Below the pieces are notes generated by a model. It was not told the origin of the DNA. It did not search any database and saw only the letters and a list, made by a program, of their open reading frames with translations. Position numbers and translations under genes: made by a program. From Microbacterium sp. ACRRU (GTDB taxonomy: Bacteria; Actinomycetota; Actinomycetes; Actinomycetales; Microbacteriaceae), in NCBI RefSeq assembly GCF_022346945.1, contig NZ_JAKRNI010000010.1, forward strand, positions 1 to 64,000: 64,000 nt of DNA, written 5' to 3'. Positions 34,995 through 42,290 of the stretch are shown here, one piece after another (the stretch's first letter is position 1; each line of letters begins with the position of its first letter).

Positions 34995-35124
34995 GCAATG
35001 CCACCTGGACGCCGACTCTCGGCGCGCACGCGCGCCCGGATCCCCCCGCCCCGCCTCTGGCTCCGGTTGCGGTTTCGGACCCGGGGTCGGTCCCTCCCTC
35101 ACTGCCCCGCCGCCGGAGGGCTGG

Positions 35125-35616
35125 TCACCAGTCGATCGCGCGAGTCTGCCCGAGGAGGCACCCGCCCGCAGCGAGACCCGGCAGCACCGTGGTGACGGGG
35201 TCGCCGGTGGACGGCCCCACCTGGCCGACGAGACAGTCTTCTCCCCACCGCACCGAGAACTCGATGCTCTCCGCGGGGTTCCCGATCGTGGTTTCGTCGG
35301 GGGTGAGCTGCATCTGCGTCTTGTCGAAGCCGGCCGACACCAGCCCGTCGACGTACGCACGTCCCGCGGCACGATCCGGCCCCGCCCACACGGCTTGGAC
35401 CACTTGCGTGAACAGCGGCAGATTGTCGGCGGCGGAACCCGAAGCGATGAACGACGGCGTCGAGGGGGTCTCTGCAGCCGTCGGCGTGGGCGTCGACGTC
35501 ACCGCGGAGGGCGTCGCGTCGTCGGTGGTGCCCGACAGGCCATCGGGGGCGCATCCCACCAGCGTGAGAGCCGCCGCGAGCACAAGCAGGACGGCCGGGC
35601 GTCGGTTCTCGATCAC
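35125..35616 (-). CDS. DUF6993-like lipoprotein
   Basis: 163 residues. The signal peptide VIENRRPAVLLVLAAALTL ends in a lipobox LVGC with Cys at residue 22, then a Thr/Pro/Ser-rich linker to about residue 55, and a small folded domain with two cysteines (GEDCLVGQVG and GGCLLGQTRAIDW) that could form a disulfide. The domain resembles DUF6993 of Microbacteriaceae; function unknown. GTG 35614-35616 is supported by TAGACT seven bases upstream and by the signal peptide it creates. Confidence 0.75.
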   Translation of the reverse strand: MIENRRPAVLLVLAAALTLVGCAPDGLSGTTDDATPSAVTSTPTPTAAETPSTPSFIASGSAADNLPLFTQVVQAVWAGPDRAAGRAYVDGLVSAGFDKTQMQLTPDETTIGNPAESIEFSVRWGEDCLVGQVGPSTGDPVTTVLPGLAAGGCLLGQTRAIDW

Positions 35617-35623
35617 GCGCTCG

Positions 35624-35629
35624 AGTCTA
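35624..35629 (-). promoter_or_regulatory. Leaderless-type -10 box (TAGACT) for the DUF6993-like gene
   Basis: TAGACT, seven bases (CGAGCGC), GTG on the minus strand. Confidence 0.55.
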
Positions 35630-35657
35630 CGGACCGCCGAAGACCCCGCCGACGCGC

Positions 35658-36197
35658 TCAGAACGGCGTCGAGTCGGCAGCCTCGACTAGCGCGGACGCC
35701 TCGCGGTCGTCCGCATCGGCGGTGGGGGTGAGCGCAGCGCGAGGGTCTTCTGGCGCAGCGCCGGGTACGGCCCATGCCTCGTCGCTGCTCTCGGCGGTCG
35801 TCGCGTCGTCGTCCGCGCCCCGCGCGGCGGAGGACTGCGAACGCGCCCCGCGAGCAAAGGACGAGACCCCCCAGCGCAGATCGTGCCCGACGGCATCCGC
35901 CGTGACATCGGCGCTGACCCCCCGTTTCGCCTCGGTCTCCCACTCGCGCAGTCGCAATCGACCCGCCACGATGACCCGTTCACCCTTGCGCAGTGAGGCG
36001 AGGGCGTTGCGCCCCAGCTCGCCGAACACCGACACGCCGTAGTAATTCGTGTGCCCGTCCACCCACTGGCCGCGTTCTCGATCGAACCGTCGCTCGCTCA
36101 CGGCGAGCCGGAACGCCGCGATCGCCTCGCCCGTCCGGGTGGACCGCTCTTCCGGATCGCCGACGATGTTGCCGACGAGGGTGATGTGGTCGCTCAT
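35658..36197 (-). CDS. ssb: Single-stranded DNA-binding protein (paralogue)
   Basis: 179 residues. An N-terminal OB fold (MSDHITLVGNIVGDPE to about residue 110, with RLRLREWETE) binds single-stranded DNA. The rest is a disordered Ala/Asp/Glu-rich tail ending DSTPF; it keeps the final Pro-Phe but not the acidic DDDIPF tip of the housekeeping SSB. This and the location away from rpsF-rpsR suggest a second SSB, perhaps for competence or stress. The start at 36195-36197 follows AGAGAGGAC. Confidence 0.88.
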   Translation of the reverse strand: MSDHITLVGNIVGDPEERSTRTGEAIAAFRLAVSERRFDRERGQWVDGHTNYYGVSVFGELGRNALASLRKGERVIVAGRLRLREWETEAKRGVSADVTADAVGHDLRWGVSSFARGARSQSSAARGADDDATTAESSDEAWAVPGAAPEDPRAALTPTADADDREASALVEAADSTPF

Positions 36198-36386
36198 GGT
36201 GTGTCCTCTCTGAGATGTGCGCTCCGGCATCCGCGTGCCCGACGGATGCCGGAGCCACGGCCAGGATGACTCGGCGTCTCCACGGTCCGCGGAGGCAATC
36301 GCCCCTCTCGTGGAGAGGCCCCGACTTCTGCTGGGTGGGGAGGATGGGCGTTCGAGGCGCCGAGCGGGAATGTCGGAGGTCCGTCG

Positions 36387-36392
36387 TACCGT
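36387..36392 (+). promoter_or_regulatory. Leaderless-type -10 box (TACCGT) for the 85-residue protein
   Basis: TACCGT, six bases (GTGGCC), ATG 36399. The rest of the 200-base gap before it holds only the ssb leader. Confidence 0.5.
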
Positions 36393-36398
36393 GTGGCC

Positions 36399-36656
36399 AT
36401 GACCACCGCACTGTGGAACGACCTCGCCCCGGCCCCGCGCCCGGCCGGGTGGGGTGCGGCGACGCACGTCGCCGTCGGCCTGTGGCGCATCGCCGACCCG
36501 CGCGGCGTCGTCGTCGGGCACGTGCGCGCCATCGCCACCGAGGGCGGCTGGCGCTTCGCCGCCGAGCGTTTTCACGCCGCGACGGGTGGATTTCGGCGCC
36601 TCGGCGAGTTCTGGTCGTCGGCCGATGCCCTGGAGTGCCTGCGCTACGCGCGGTGA
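36399..36656 (+). CDS. Small uncharacterised protein
   Basis: 85 residues, family not recognised. Mixed alpha/beta, Trp-rich, no signal or membrane helix: it opens MTTALWNDLAPAPRPAGWG, and a beta-like core VGLWRIADPRGVVVGHVRA is followed by a C-terminal helix with EFWSSADALECLRYA. Support for its reality is codon use with strong third-position GC and a well-placed promoter hexamer. It converges on the MocR gene. There is no strong ribosome site, consistent with a leaderless start. Confidence 0.55.
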   Translation: MTTALWNDLAPAPRPAGWGAATHVAVGLWRIADPRGVVVGHVRAIATEGGWRFAAERFHAATGGFRRLGEFWSSADALECLRYAR

Positions 36657-36686
36657 GTCACGCCAGGCCCGGAGCCGCACCGCCGA

Positions 36687-38105
36687 TCAGACCACGGTCG
36701 CGAGGTCGTCGAGGGGCGCACCGGTGGTCGTTCCGCGCACGTCGTCCCACGACGCGCGCAGCACCTCGACCGCACGCTCGAGCGTGTGGGGCGCGGCGGT
36801 GAAGGGGATGCGGAGGCGACGGTCGTGTCCCCCCTCCACCGCGAAGCGGGAACCCGCCGAGAGGAGGAGCCCCCGTGCCCGGGCGTTCATGACGAGCGGT
36901 GTGCTCACCGGCTCGCCGATCCCGACCCAGAGGGAGACTCCCCCGTACGTGGTCGGGACCTCCCACTCCGGGAACGTCGCCGCCAGCGCGGACGTCACCG
37001 CGTCGCGGCCACGGCGCAGAAAATCCGCTCGCTGGGCCGTGATCTCGTCCAGACGACCGACGAGGCGCGCGGCCACCGACTGCTCGAACTCGGGGGTCCC
37101 CAGGTCGTGCACGGGCCGCCCACTGGCGAGGCGGCGCACCACGTCGGAATGCGCCCGCACCCATCCGACGCGGAGTCCGCCCCACACGGTCTTGCCCAGG
37201 GATCCCACGCGCACGATCCGGTCCAGGTCGGGGAAGGCGGTCGCCTCCGACGGACGGTCGATGTCGAGTCCGGCCGTCGTCTCGTCCAGCACGAGGTACG
37301 TACCCGCTCTCTGCGCCCCGTCGACGAACGCACTGACCTCGGCCGCCGTCATCGTCCGCCCCGTGGGGTTGTGGAACTCGGGCATCAGGTAGGCCAGCGC
37401 GGGCAGCACCCGCCCGAACGTCTGCGCGGCGCGGTCGAGGTCCCAGCCGTCACTCGGTGACACCGGCACCCCCACGAGTCGGGCTCCGACGGCGCGGAAC
37501 GCGTCCGCACCGTGGGGATACGTCGGTGTCTCGATCAGGACGCGGTCCGCTCGTGAGAGCAGCACGGATGCCACGAGGTGAAGGGCGCTTTGCGCTCCTG
37601 TGGTCACGAGGATCTGATCGGCGCTCGTCGCGAGCCCTCGCTCGCGGTAGTGCTGTGCGATCGTGTCGCGCAGCACCGGGTCGCCGACGACGTCGTACCC
37701 CGTCCGTGCCACGAGGGCCGCCGCGTCCTCCGCCACCTCCGCCATGACCGCGGGGAGCCCCGGCCACGCCGCGGGACTGGCCTGCTGCAGGTCGATCACG
37801 CCGTCTCGGCGCTCCCCTGCGCCGGGGTCGGTACGCCGCAGCGGGAGCGTGATGCTTCCGCTGCCGCGCAGGCTCTCGATGTGTCCGGTGTCGCGAAGGC
37901 TGCGGTAGGTGGCGGCGACGGTCGTGCGGCTGAGCCCGAGGGCCGACGCGAGCTCCCTCTCCGCGGGGAGGGCGGTTCGTGGCGCGATCCGATTGTCGAG
38001 GCACAGGAGACGGATGCCATCGGCCAGCGCTTCATAGGCGGGCCCTCGACCACGCCACCCGCCGAGCGCTTCGGCCAGGGCGCGGGCGGAGATCCGGGAG
38101 TCCAT
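36687..38105 (-). CDS. MocR-type regulator: GntR helix-turn-helix fused to an aminotransferase-like domain
   Basis: 472 residues. The N-terminal winged helix (about 1-90, with ELASALGLSRTTVAATYRSLRDTGHIE) is followed by a fold-type I PLP domain; the lysine expected to bind PLP is in RVGSLGKTVWGGLRVGW. These proteins sense PLP or amino compounds and control a neighbouring gene. Here that neighbour is a divergent YczE membrane protein, the pairing known for YczR regulators. The ATG at 38103-38105 has TATGGT six bases upstream; the longer frame reads through the operator region and yczE. Confidence 0.93.
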   Translation of the reverse strand: MDSRISARALAEALGGWRGRGPAYEALADGIRLLCLDNRIAPRTALPAERELASALGLSRTTVAATYRSLRDTGHIESLRGSGSITLPLRRTDPGAGERRDGVIDLQQASPAAWPGLPAVMAEVAEDAAALVARTGYDVVGDPVLRDTIAQHYRERGLATSADQILVTTGAQSALHLVASVLLSRADRVLIETPTYPHGADAFRAVGARLVGVPVSPSDGWDLDRAAQTFGRVLPALAYLMPEFHNPTGRTMTAAEVSAFVDGAQRAGTYLVLDETTAGLDIDRPSEATAFPDLDRIVRVGSLGKTVWGGLRVGWVRAHSDVVRRLASGRPVHDLGTPEFEQSVAARLVGRLDEITAQRADFLRRGRDAVTSALAATFPEWEVPTTYGGVSLWVGIGEPVSTPLVMNARARGLLLSAGSRFAVEGGHDRRLRIPFTAAPHTLERAVEVLRASWDDVRGTTTGAPLDDLATVV

Positions 38106-38111
38106 GGGGCC

Positions 38112-38117
38112 ACCATA
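38112..38117 (-). promoter_or_regulatory. Leaderless-type -10 box (TATGGT) for the mocR gene
   Basis: TATGGT, six bases (GGCCCC), ATG on the minus strand, directly beside the ATTGG repeats. Confidence 0.55.
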
Positions 38118-38122
38118 GGATA

Positions 38123-38158
38123 ATTGGACCGGTGATTGAAGACCAATCTCGTGATTGG
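38123..38158. promoter_or_regulatory. Candidate operator of the MocR/YczR regulator
   Basis: Four ATTGG-type units lie within 36 bases: ATTGG (38123), GATTG (38134), inverted CCAAT (38143) and ATTGG (38154). Direct plus inverted copies of such units are typical of MocR/YczR binding regions. The cluster covers the whole space between the two divergent genes and reaches the yczE start. Confidence 0.6.
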
Positions 38159-38166
38159 ATTCTGAT

Positions 38167-38775
38167 GTGTTGTCCCGGATCTCCCGTCTCCTCATCGGCC
38201 TGGCTCTGTATGGCTTCGGCTGCGCCCTGACGGTCGCGGCCGGGCTCGGCGTCGACCCGTGGACCGTCTTCGCCGAGGGACTCTCGCGCGTCACCGGTGT
38301 CGGGATCGGGTGGATCACGAACATCGTCGGTCTCGCGGTCCTGCTGTTGTGGATTCCGTTGCATCAGCGACCGGGCGTCGGCACGGTCGCGAACATCCTG
38401 CTCGTCGGCACGACCATGCAGCTCGCGCTGGGCGTGCTGCCGCAGCCGACGCACCTGGTGTGGCAGGCTGCGATGCTCGTGGCCGGCGTCGTCACCGTGG
38501 CCGTGGCATCCGGTCTCTACATCGGCGCACACTTCGGCCCGGGACCGCGCGACGGCCTGATGACCGGACTCCACGCGCGATTCGGCTGGCCCATCTGGTC
38601 GTGCCGACTCTCCGTCGAGGGCACCGTGCTGGTCGCGGGGTGGCTGCTGGGCGGCACGGTCGGCGTGGGCACCGTCGTGTTCGCCCTGGGTATCGGCCCG
38701 CTCGTTCACCTGGCGCTTCCCCTGCTGGCCGCGCCGATATCCCCACCCGCGCCGCGCTCCGTGGCACGCGTGTGA
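38167..38775 (+). CDS. yczE: YczE/YitT-like integral membrane protein
   Basis: 202 residues with five to six transmembrane helices; the first starts at LIGLALYGFGCALTVAAGLGVDPW, which is the typical YczE opening. A conserved FGPGPRDGLMTGL loop follows the fourth helix. Transport of a vitamin or metabolite has been proposed for the family but is unproven. GTG 38167 is my choice because the family usually starts just before the first helix; TTG 38155 is a possible upstream start. It is divergent from its presumed regulator and ends in a strong terminator. Confidence 0.87.
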   Translation: MLSRISRLLIGLALYGFGCALTVAAGLGVDPWTVFAEGLSRVTGVGIGWITNIVGLAVLLLWIPLHQRPGVGTVANILLVGTTMQLALGVLPQPTHLVWQAAMLVAGVVTVAVASGLYIGAHFGPGPRDGLMTGLHARFGWPIWSCRLSVEGTVLVAGWLLGGTVGVGTVVFALGIGPLVHLALPLLAAPISPPAPRSVARV

Positions 38776-38797
38776 CGCGAGCCCGGCCGACCGTTCG

Positions 38798-38835
38798 CAC
38801 GTCGGCCCGCACCGCATCATCGCGGTGCGGGCCGA
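38798..38835 (+). terminator. Terminator between yczE and a convergent small gene
   Basis: A perfect 16-pair stem CGTCGGCCCGCACCGC/GCGGTGCGGGCCGACG with a six-base loop; it can serve both directions. Confidence 0.88.
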
Positions 38836-38849
38836 CGGCGATCGCCGCG

Positions 38850-39059
38850 TCAGTGCTCCCGGAACTCCGGTCGCTCACTGCCCGGCTTGAGATGCCAGTG
38901 CAGGGCGCTCTTGGCGATCTCCATCGTCGGATACACGCCGAGTCGCTCGTCCTTTCCGGCCATGTGGACCGCGTAGCCCTCGGCATCCTTCTGGATCTTT
39001 CCCACGACGCCGCTCGGACCGTACGCGACCCAGAGGCGTCGAGTGGTCGTTTCGGACAT
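38850..39059 (-). CDS. Small conserved-looking protein
   Basis: 69 residues; function unknown. A compact beta-rich unit (RRLWVAYGPSGVVGKIQKDA), an H/K-containing middle, and a C-terminal helix MEIAKSALHWHLKPGSERP. It is soluble, with no signal. The ATG at 39057-39059 is preceded by GAGAGGAGCACC, an excellent ribosome site, which supports it as real. It ends against the yczE terminator and starts near tRNA-Arg on the other strand. Confidence 0.7.
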   Translation of the reverse strand: MSETTTRRLWVAYGPSGVVGKIQKDAEGYAVHMAGKDERLGVYPTMEIAKSALHWHLKPGSERPEFREH

Positions 39060-39146
39060 GGTGCTCCTCTCGTTCGACCTGGCGGGAGAGTACGCCCACC
39101 CGCGCGGGGTCGCCAGGGGGTCGCGCGCGGCGTCGACGGGCACCGA

Positions 39147-39152
39147 TATCCT
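39147..39152 (+). promoter_or_regulatory. Candidate -10 box for tRNA-Arg (TATCCT)
   Basis: TATCCT nine bases before the first base of the tRNA. Confidence 0.5.
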
Positions 39153-39161
39153 GGAGGACGA

Positions 39162-39237
39162 CCCCCAGTAGCTCAGTGGATAGAGCAGCGGCCTTCTAAT
39201 CCGCCGGTCGCACGTTCGAATCGTGCCTGGGGGACCA
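39162..39237 (+). tRNA. tRNA-Arg (anticodon UCU)
   Basis: 76 bases including CCA. Acceptor CCCCCAG/CTGGGGG, D-arm GCTCAGTGGATAGAGC, anticodon loop CTTCTAA (TCT), T-arm GCACG/CGTGC with TTCGAAT. The anticodon stem GCGGC/TCCGC has four pairs and one C-U mismatch next to the loop (positions 31 and 39). Confidence 0.93.
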
Positions 39238-39259
39238 ACTCGCCGCACAGACCCGTCAG

Positions 39260-39265
39260 TAGGAT
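39260..39265 (+). promoter_or_regulatory. Leaderless-type -10 box (TAGGAT) for orn
   Basis: TAGGAT, six bases (GACGGG), ATG 39272. Confidence 0.6.
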
Positions 39266-39271
39266 GACGGG

Positions 39272-39898
39272 ATGGTAAGCGCCTCTGAGAACGACCGGCT
39301 CGTGTGGATCGACTGCGAGATGACGGGTCTCGACCTCGCGGTCGATGAGCTCGTCGAGATCGCCGTCGTCGTCACCGATTTCGAGCTGAACGTCCTCGAC
39401 CCCGGCTTCCAGGTCGTCATCAAGCCCGATGCGTCGGCGCTGGCGAACATGGGTGACTTCGTCACCGAGATGCACCGCTCCTCGGGTCTGCTCGACGAGA
39501 TTCCGAACGGGGTGAGCCTGGCGGACGCCGAGTTCCAGGCTCTCGAGTACATCCAGCGGTTCGCGCCCCTCGAGGGCAAGGCTCCGCTCGCCGGCAACAC
39601 GATCGGAACCGACCGCATGTTCCTCGCGAAGTACATGCCGCGCGTCGACCGCTGGCTGCACTATCGCAATGTCGACGTGTCGAGCATCAAGGAGCTCTCG
39701 CGCCGCTGGTACCCGCGTGCCTATTTCAACGCCCCCGCCAAGAACGGCGGACACCGAGCCCTCGCCGACATCCTCGAGTCGATCCGAGAACTCGCCTACT
39801 ACCGCAAGGCGGTGTTCGTCGCCGAGCCCGGACCCACCAGCGACGAGGCGAAGGATGCCGCGTCGTCGGTCGTTTCGTCGTTCGCGCGGGACGTATGA
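39272..39898 (+). CDS. orn: Oligoribonuclease
   Basis: 208-residue DEDDh exoribonuclease that degrades short RNA, including the dinucleotide pGpG. D14 and E16 (VWIDCEMTGLD), the middle Asp in TIGTDRMFLAKYMP and the C-terminal His and Asp in GGHRALADILESI form the active site. A short Ala/Ser-rich tail follows. The leaderless-type promoter lies between tRNA-Arg and the gene; tRNA-His follows 35 bases after the stop. Confidence 0.97.
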   Translation: MVSASENDRLVWIDCEMTGLDLAVDELVEIAVVVTDFELNVLDPGFQVVIKPDASALANMGDFVTEMHRSSGLLDEIPNGVSLADAEFQALEYIQRFAPLEGKAPLAGNTIGTDRMFLAKYMPRVDRWLHYRNVDVSSIKELSRRWYPRAYFNAPAKNGGHRALADILESIRELAYYRKAVFVAEPGPTSDEAKDAASSVVSSFARDV

Positions 39899-39933
39899 CA
39901 TAATCGTTCAGTTGTCCGCTGCGGCAGACACAT

Positions 39934-40010
39934 GGTGGCTATAGCTCAGTTGGTAGAGCACCGCGTTGTGGTCGCGGGGGTCGCGGGTTCAAGTCCCGTT
40001 AGCCACCCCA
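39934..40010 (+). tRNA. tRNA-His (anticodon GUG)
   Basis: The span includes the extra G at position -1 (39934) and the encoded CCA. Acceptor GTGGCTA/TAGCCAC with discriminator C opposite G-1, anticodon loop TTGTGGT (GTG), T-arm GGTTCAAGTCC. Confidence 0.97.
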
Positions 40011-40014
40011 CATC

Positions 40015-40043
40015 CGAAGGCCCGCCTCCCCGGCGGGCCTTCG
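40015..40043 (+). terminator. Terminator after tRNA-His
   Basis: A 12-pair perfect stem CGAAGGCCCGCC/GGCGGGCCTTCG with a five-base loop. Confidence 0.85.
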
Positions 40044-40073
40044 TGGTTCCGGCCACAGCCCGCCGACGGCTCA

Positions 40074-40079
40074 TAGAAT
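40074..40079 (+). promoter_or_regulatory. Candidate -10 box for the zincin-clpS-DUF2017 operon (TAGAAT)
   Basis: TAGAAT 55 bases before the first start codon; the leader ends with GGGAG. Confidence 0.5.
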
Positions 40080-40134
40080 CGAGCGGACGGGCGGATGGCA
40101 TCCCTCACCGCCGTCCACAGGAGCGGGAGACCCC

Positions 40135-40512
40135 ATGCACGACGACGTCGAAGAGCACGCGCGGCTCGATCTCGACGCCGCGGCGTTCGAGGCTCTCGTC
40201 GTCAGCGAACTCGACCGGCTGCCCGATGACATGGTCGAGGGACTCGACAACGTCATCTTCGTGGTCGAGGACCGGCCGGAGGACGGGTCGCTCGACCTCC
40301 TCGGCCTCTACGACGGGTGGGCTCTGACGGAACGGGAGCGCTACGGTTCGGGGGAACTCCCCGACCGCATCATCCTGTACCGGGAGCCGCACCTCGCCGC
40401 GTGCGCCGACGAGGACGAGCTCCGTGACGAGATCCACACGACGCTCGTACACGAGATCGCGCACTTCTACGGCATCGACGACGCGCGACTGCACGAACTG
40501 GGTTGGGCGTGA
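40135..40512 (+). CDS. Zincin-like metallopeptidase family protein
   Basis: 125 residues of the small zinicin-like family. The zinc site is H106-E107-I-A-H110 followed by FYGID with D115, the minimal HExxHxxGxxD pattern. It is acidic overall. No protease activity has been established for most members. It is the first gene of an operon with clpS (one-base overlap) and a DUF2017 protein. This order is seen in actinobacteria and suggests a link with N-end rule degradation. The start follows GGGAG. Confidence 0.88.
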   Translation: MHDDVEEHARLDLDAAAFEALVVSELDRLPDDMVEGLDNVIFVVEDRPEDGSLDLLGLYDGWALTERERYGSGELPDRIILYREPHLAACADEDELRDEIHTTLVHEIAHFYGIDDARLHELGWA

Positions 40513-40805
40513 TGGCGGGTCTGGCATCCCCTGACATCGATGAGGCGACCGAGATCGAGGTCGGCCCGCCGGTCGGATGGCAGACGGTGGTCTGGAACGA
40601 CCCCGTCAACCTCATGAGCTACGTCGTGCACGTCTTCCGCACGTACTTCGGCTTCGACGCGGCCACCGCCCACCGCCTCATGCTGTCGGTGCACCACGAT
40701 GGACACGCCGTCGTGGCGCGCGGTCCACGCGAACTCATGGAGGCCCACGCGCAGGCGATGCACGACTTCGGCCTGTGGGCCACCGTGCGAAAGGACCCGA
40801 CATGA
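40512..40805 (+). CDS. clpS: ATP-dependent Clp protease adapter protein ClpS
   Basis: 97 residues. Delivers N-end rule substrates to the Clp unfoldase (ClpC in actinobacteria). The conserved opening VVWNDPVNLMSYVVHVF contains the Asn-Asp pair that binds the substrate amino terminus; later HDGHAVVARG and a C-terminal strand LWATVRK complete the fold. ATG 40512 is the one-base overlap with the zincin stop; a three-codon longer reading has no ribosome site. The stop overlaps the next start by four bases. Confidence 0.95.
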   Translation: MAGLASPDIDEATEIEVGPPVGWQTVVWNDPVNLMSYVVHVFRTYFGFDAATAHRLMLSVHHDGHAVVARGPRELMEAHAQAMHDFGLWATVRKDPT

Positions 40806-41308
40806 ACGACCGCATCGTCGTGCTCGAGGTGAGCGGCCTCGAGGCCCTGCACCTCGCGGGCATCGTCGGCCAGTTCCGCGACCTCGTCGTCGACGCCGGC
40901 CGGGAGGACGACCCCGCCGTGGCCCGGCTGATGCCCGACGCCTACCCCGACGATGAGGCCGCGAGCCGCGAGTTCCGCCGGCTCACCGGCGCCGACATGC
41001 TGGATCGCCGCGCAGAGGACGCCCGCACCGTGCTCCACACCCTCGGCATGGACGGTGCAGAGCTCGACCCGGCCAGCGACCCGGACTCCACGATCGCCGT
41101 CGCTCTCGGCGAGAGCGAGGCACGCGCGTGGATGCGGACCCTCTCGGCGGTGCGTCTCGTCCTCGCCACACGACTCGGCATCCAGGACGACGACGAGCAC
41201 CGCCCCGGCGACGCGCGCTTCGGAATCTACGACTGGATCGGCTACCGCCTGGACGGACTGGTCGCGGCCCTCGACCGACGCCTCGACGACCCTCCCGCGA
41301 CACGCTGA
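40802..41308 (+). CDS. DUF2017 family protein
   Basis: 168 residues, alpha-helical and acidic, of the actinobacterial DUF2017 family that is nearly always encoded next to clpS. Recognisable parts are the start VVLEVSGLEALHLAGIVGQF, a middle LPD/YP region (MPDAYPDDEAASREFRR), and the C-terminal YDWIGYRLDGLVAAL. No enzymatic motif is visible. It is translationally coupled to clpS through ATGA. A role in ClpS-dependent proteolysis is inferred only from context. Confidence 0.88.
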   Translation: MNDRIVVLEVSGLEALHLAGIVGQFRDLVVDAGREDDPAVARLMPDAYPDDEAASREFRRLTGADMLDRRAEDARTVLHTLGMDGAELDPASDPDSTIAVALGESEARAWMRTLSAVRLVLATRLGIQDDDEHRPGDARFGIYDWIGYRLDGLVAALDRRLDDPPATR

Positions 41309-41338
41309 CGGCATCGGCCGGGGGGCCGCGTCACGCCG

Positions 41339-41932
41339 TCACGGAAGGCGGACGACGACGGATGCCAGGTCGCGGGGGGCGTGGACGGCGAGGTGTGCGT
41401 CTTCCTGCGCCGCCCAGCGGTCCCAGTGCGGTCGATAGGTGTCGCCGTCACGGCGCAACGCACGGTCGCGCCGGGCGGAATCCGGCGCGTCGACCCACAC
41501 CCGCACATCGGCCAGGCGCGCGGCCTCGGGGGTCAATACTCCCGCGCCCTCCACGATGAGCGGCAGCGACGGGTCCACCGCGTGGGCCTCCGCGCGTTCG
41601 TCCCGCTCCCAATCCCAGCGTTGCCACACCCCGACCAGCCCCTTGGCGTGCGGCACGAGGATGTTCTCGCGCGCATAGTCCGCGCCCGCGGCGAGGCCGT
41701 CCCATCCCGGGTAGAGGTCGTCGAGCGCGACGAGCTGCACCCGCCCCGGGATCGGCCACGCGGCGGCGAGACGACGCGCCAGCGAGGTCTTGCCTGCGCC
41801 GCTGCGCCCGTCGATGAGAACCGCGGGGTTCGTCGCTCCGACCGCCGCGATGCTCGACAGGACAGTCCCGAGCCCCGCGGTCAGGGCGTCGTCGAGGGGG
41901 TCGGCGCTACTTCTTGAGGGCGCGGATGACAC
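41339..41932 (-). CDS. P-loop nucleoside/uridine kinase-like ATP-binding protein
   Basis: 197 residues. Walker A GRSGAGKTSLARRLA is near residue 42, then LVALDDLYPGWDGL, which is the lid/substrate pattern of the uridine kinase group, and a later LIVEGAG. The substrate cannot be named. The start is uncertain: GTG at 41930-41932 overlaps the upstream GerW-like gene by 26 bases, and no ATG lies between it and the P-loop. It converges on the clpS operon. Confidence 0.75.
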   Translation of the reverse strand: MSSAPSRSSADPLDDALTAGLGTVLSSIAAVGATNPAVLIDGRSGAGKTSLARRLAAAWPIPGRVQLVALDDLYPGWDGLAAGADYARENILVPHAKGLVGVWQRWDWERDERAEAHAVDPSLPLIVEGAGVLTPEAARLADVRVWVDAPDSARRDRALRRDGDTYRPHWDRWAAQEDAHLAVHAPRDLASVVVRLP

Positions 41933-42227
41933 GGCTGAGGGCGCGACCGGCCACCCACACGAACGGGATGGCGACCGCCAGGAACGACACGACGTTCGGC
42001 TCGAACCGCAGGTCATCTCCCCGGCGGATGTACGCACCGAGCGGAACCGAGTAGCCTCCGCCTCCCCCACCGCCGTTGCCCTGCTCGTCGGAGCCGCCAC
42101 CGTAGCCGGCCCAGGTCAGGGCGACGGGGACGAGACGGATCCCGCCCACGTCCTGCTGTTCCCCGTAGGCGGCGGTGACGCCAAAGTTCGTGGACTGCTG
42201 GCCGAGTTCCAATGCGATGTTGGGCAT
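41907..42227 (-). CDS. GerW (YtfJ)-like domain membrane protein
   Basis: 106 residues. The stretch VGGIRLVPVALTWAGYGGGSDEQGNGGGGGGG, then SVPLGAYIRRGDDLRFEP, has the layout of the GerW/YtfJ family (first described in Bacillus spores), in which a short Gly run precedes a beta strand. A single C-terminal hydrophobic helix (VVSFLAVAIPFVWVAGRAL) ends in RVIRALKK, so it is probably anchored to the membrane. ATG 42225-42227 has TACGGT six bases before. The family assignment is by pattern only. Confidence 0.6.
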   Translation of the reverse strand: MPNIALELGQQSTNFGVTAAYGEQQDVGGIRLVPVALTWAGYGGGSDEQGNGGGGGGGYSVPLGAYIRRGDDLRFEPNVVSFLAVAIPFVWVAGRALSRVIRALKK

Positions 42228-42233
42228 GGTGCC

Positions 42234-42239
42234 ACCGTA
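42234..42239 (-). promoter_or_regulatory. Leaderless-type -10 box (TACGGT) for the GerW-like gene
   Basis: TACGGT, six bases (GGCACC), ATG on the minus strand. Confidence 0.5.
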
Positions 42240-42290
42240 CCCGGCTGTCGTAGCGGCGCCCAGGGGTGTTGCGCGCCGACGGCGTCCGTG

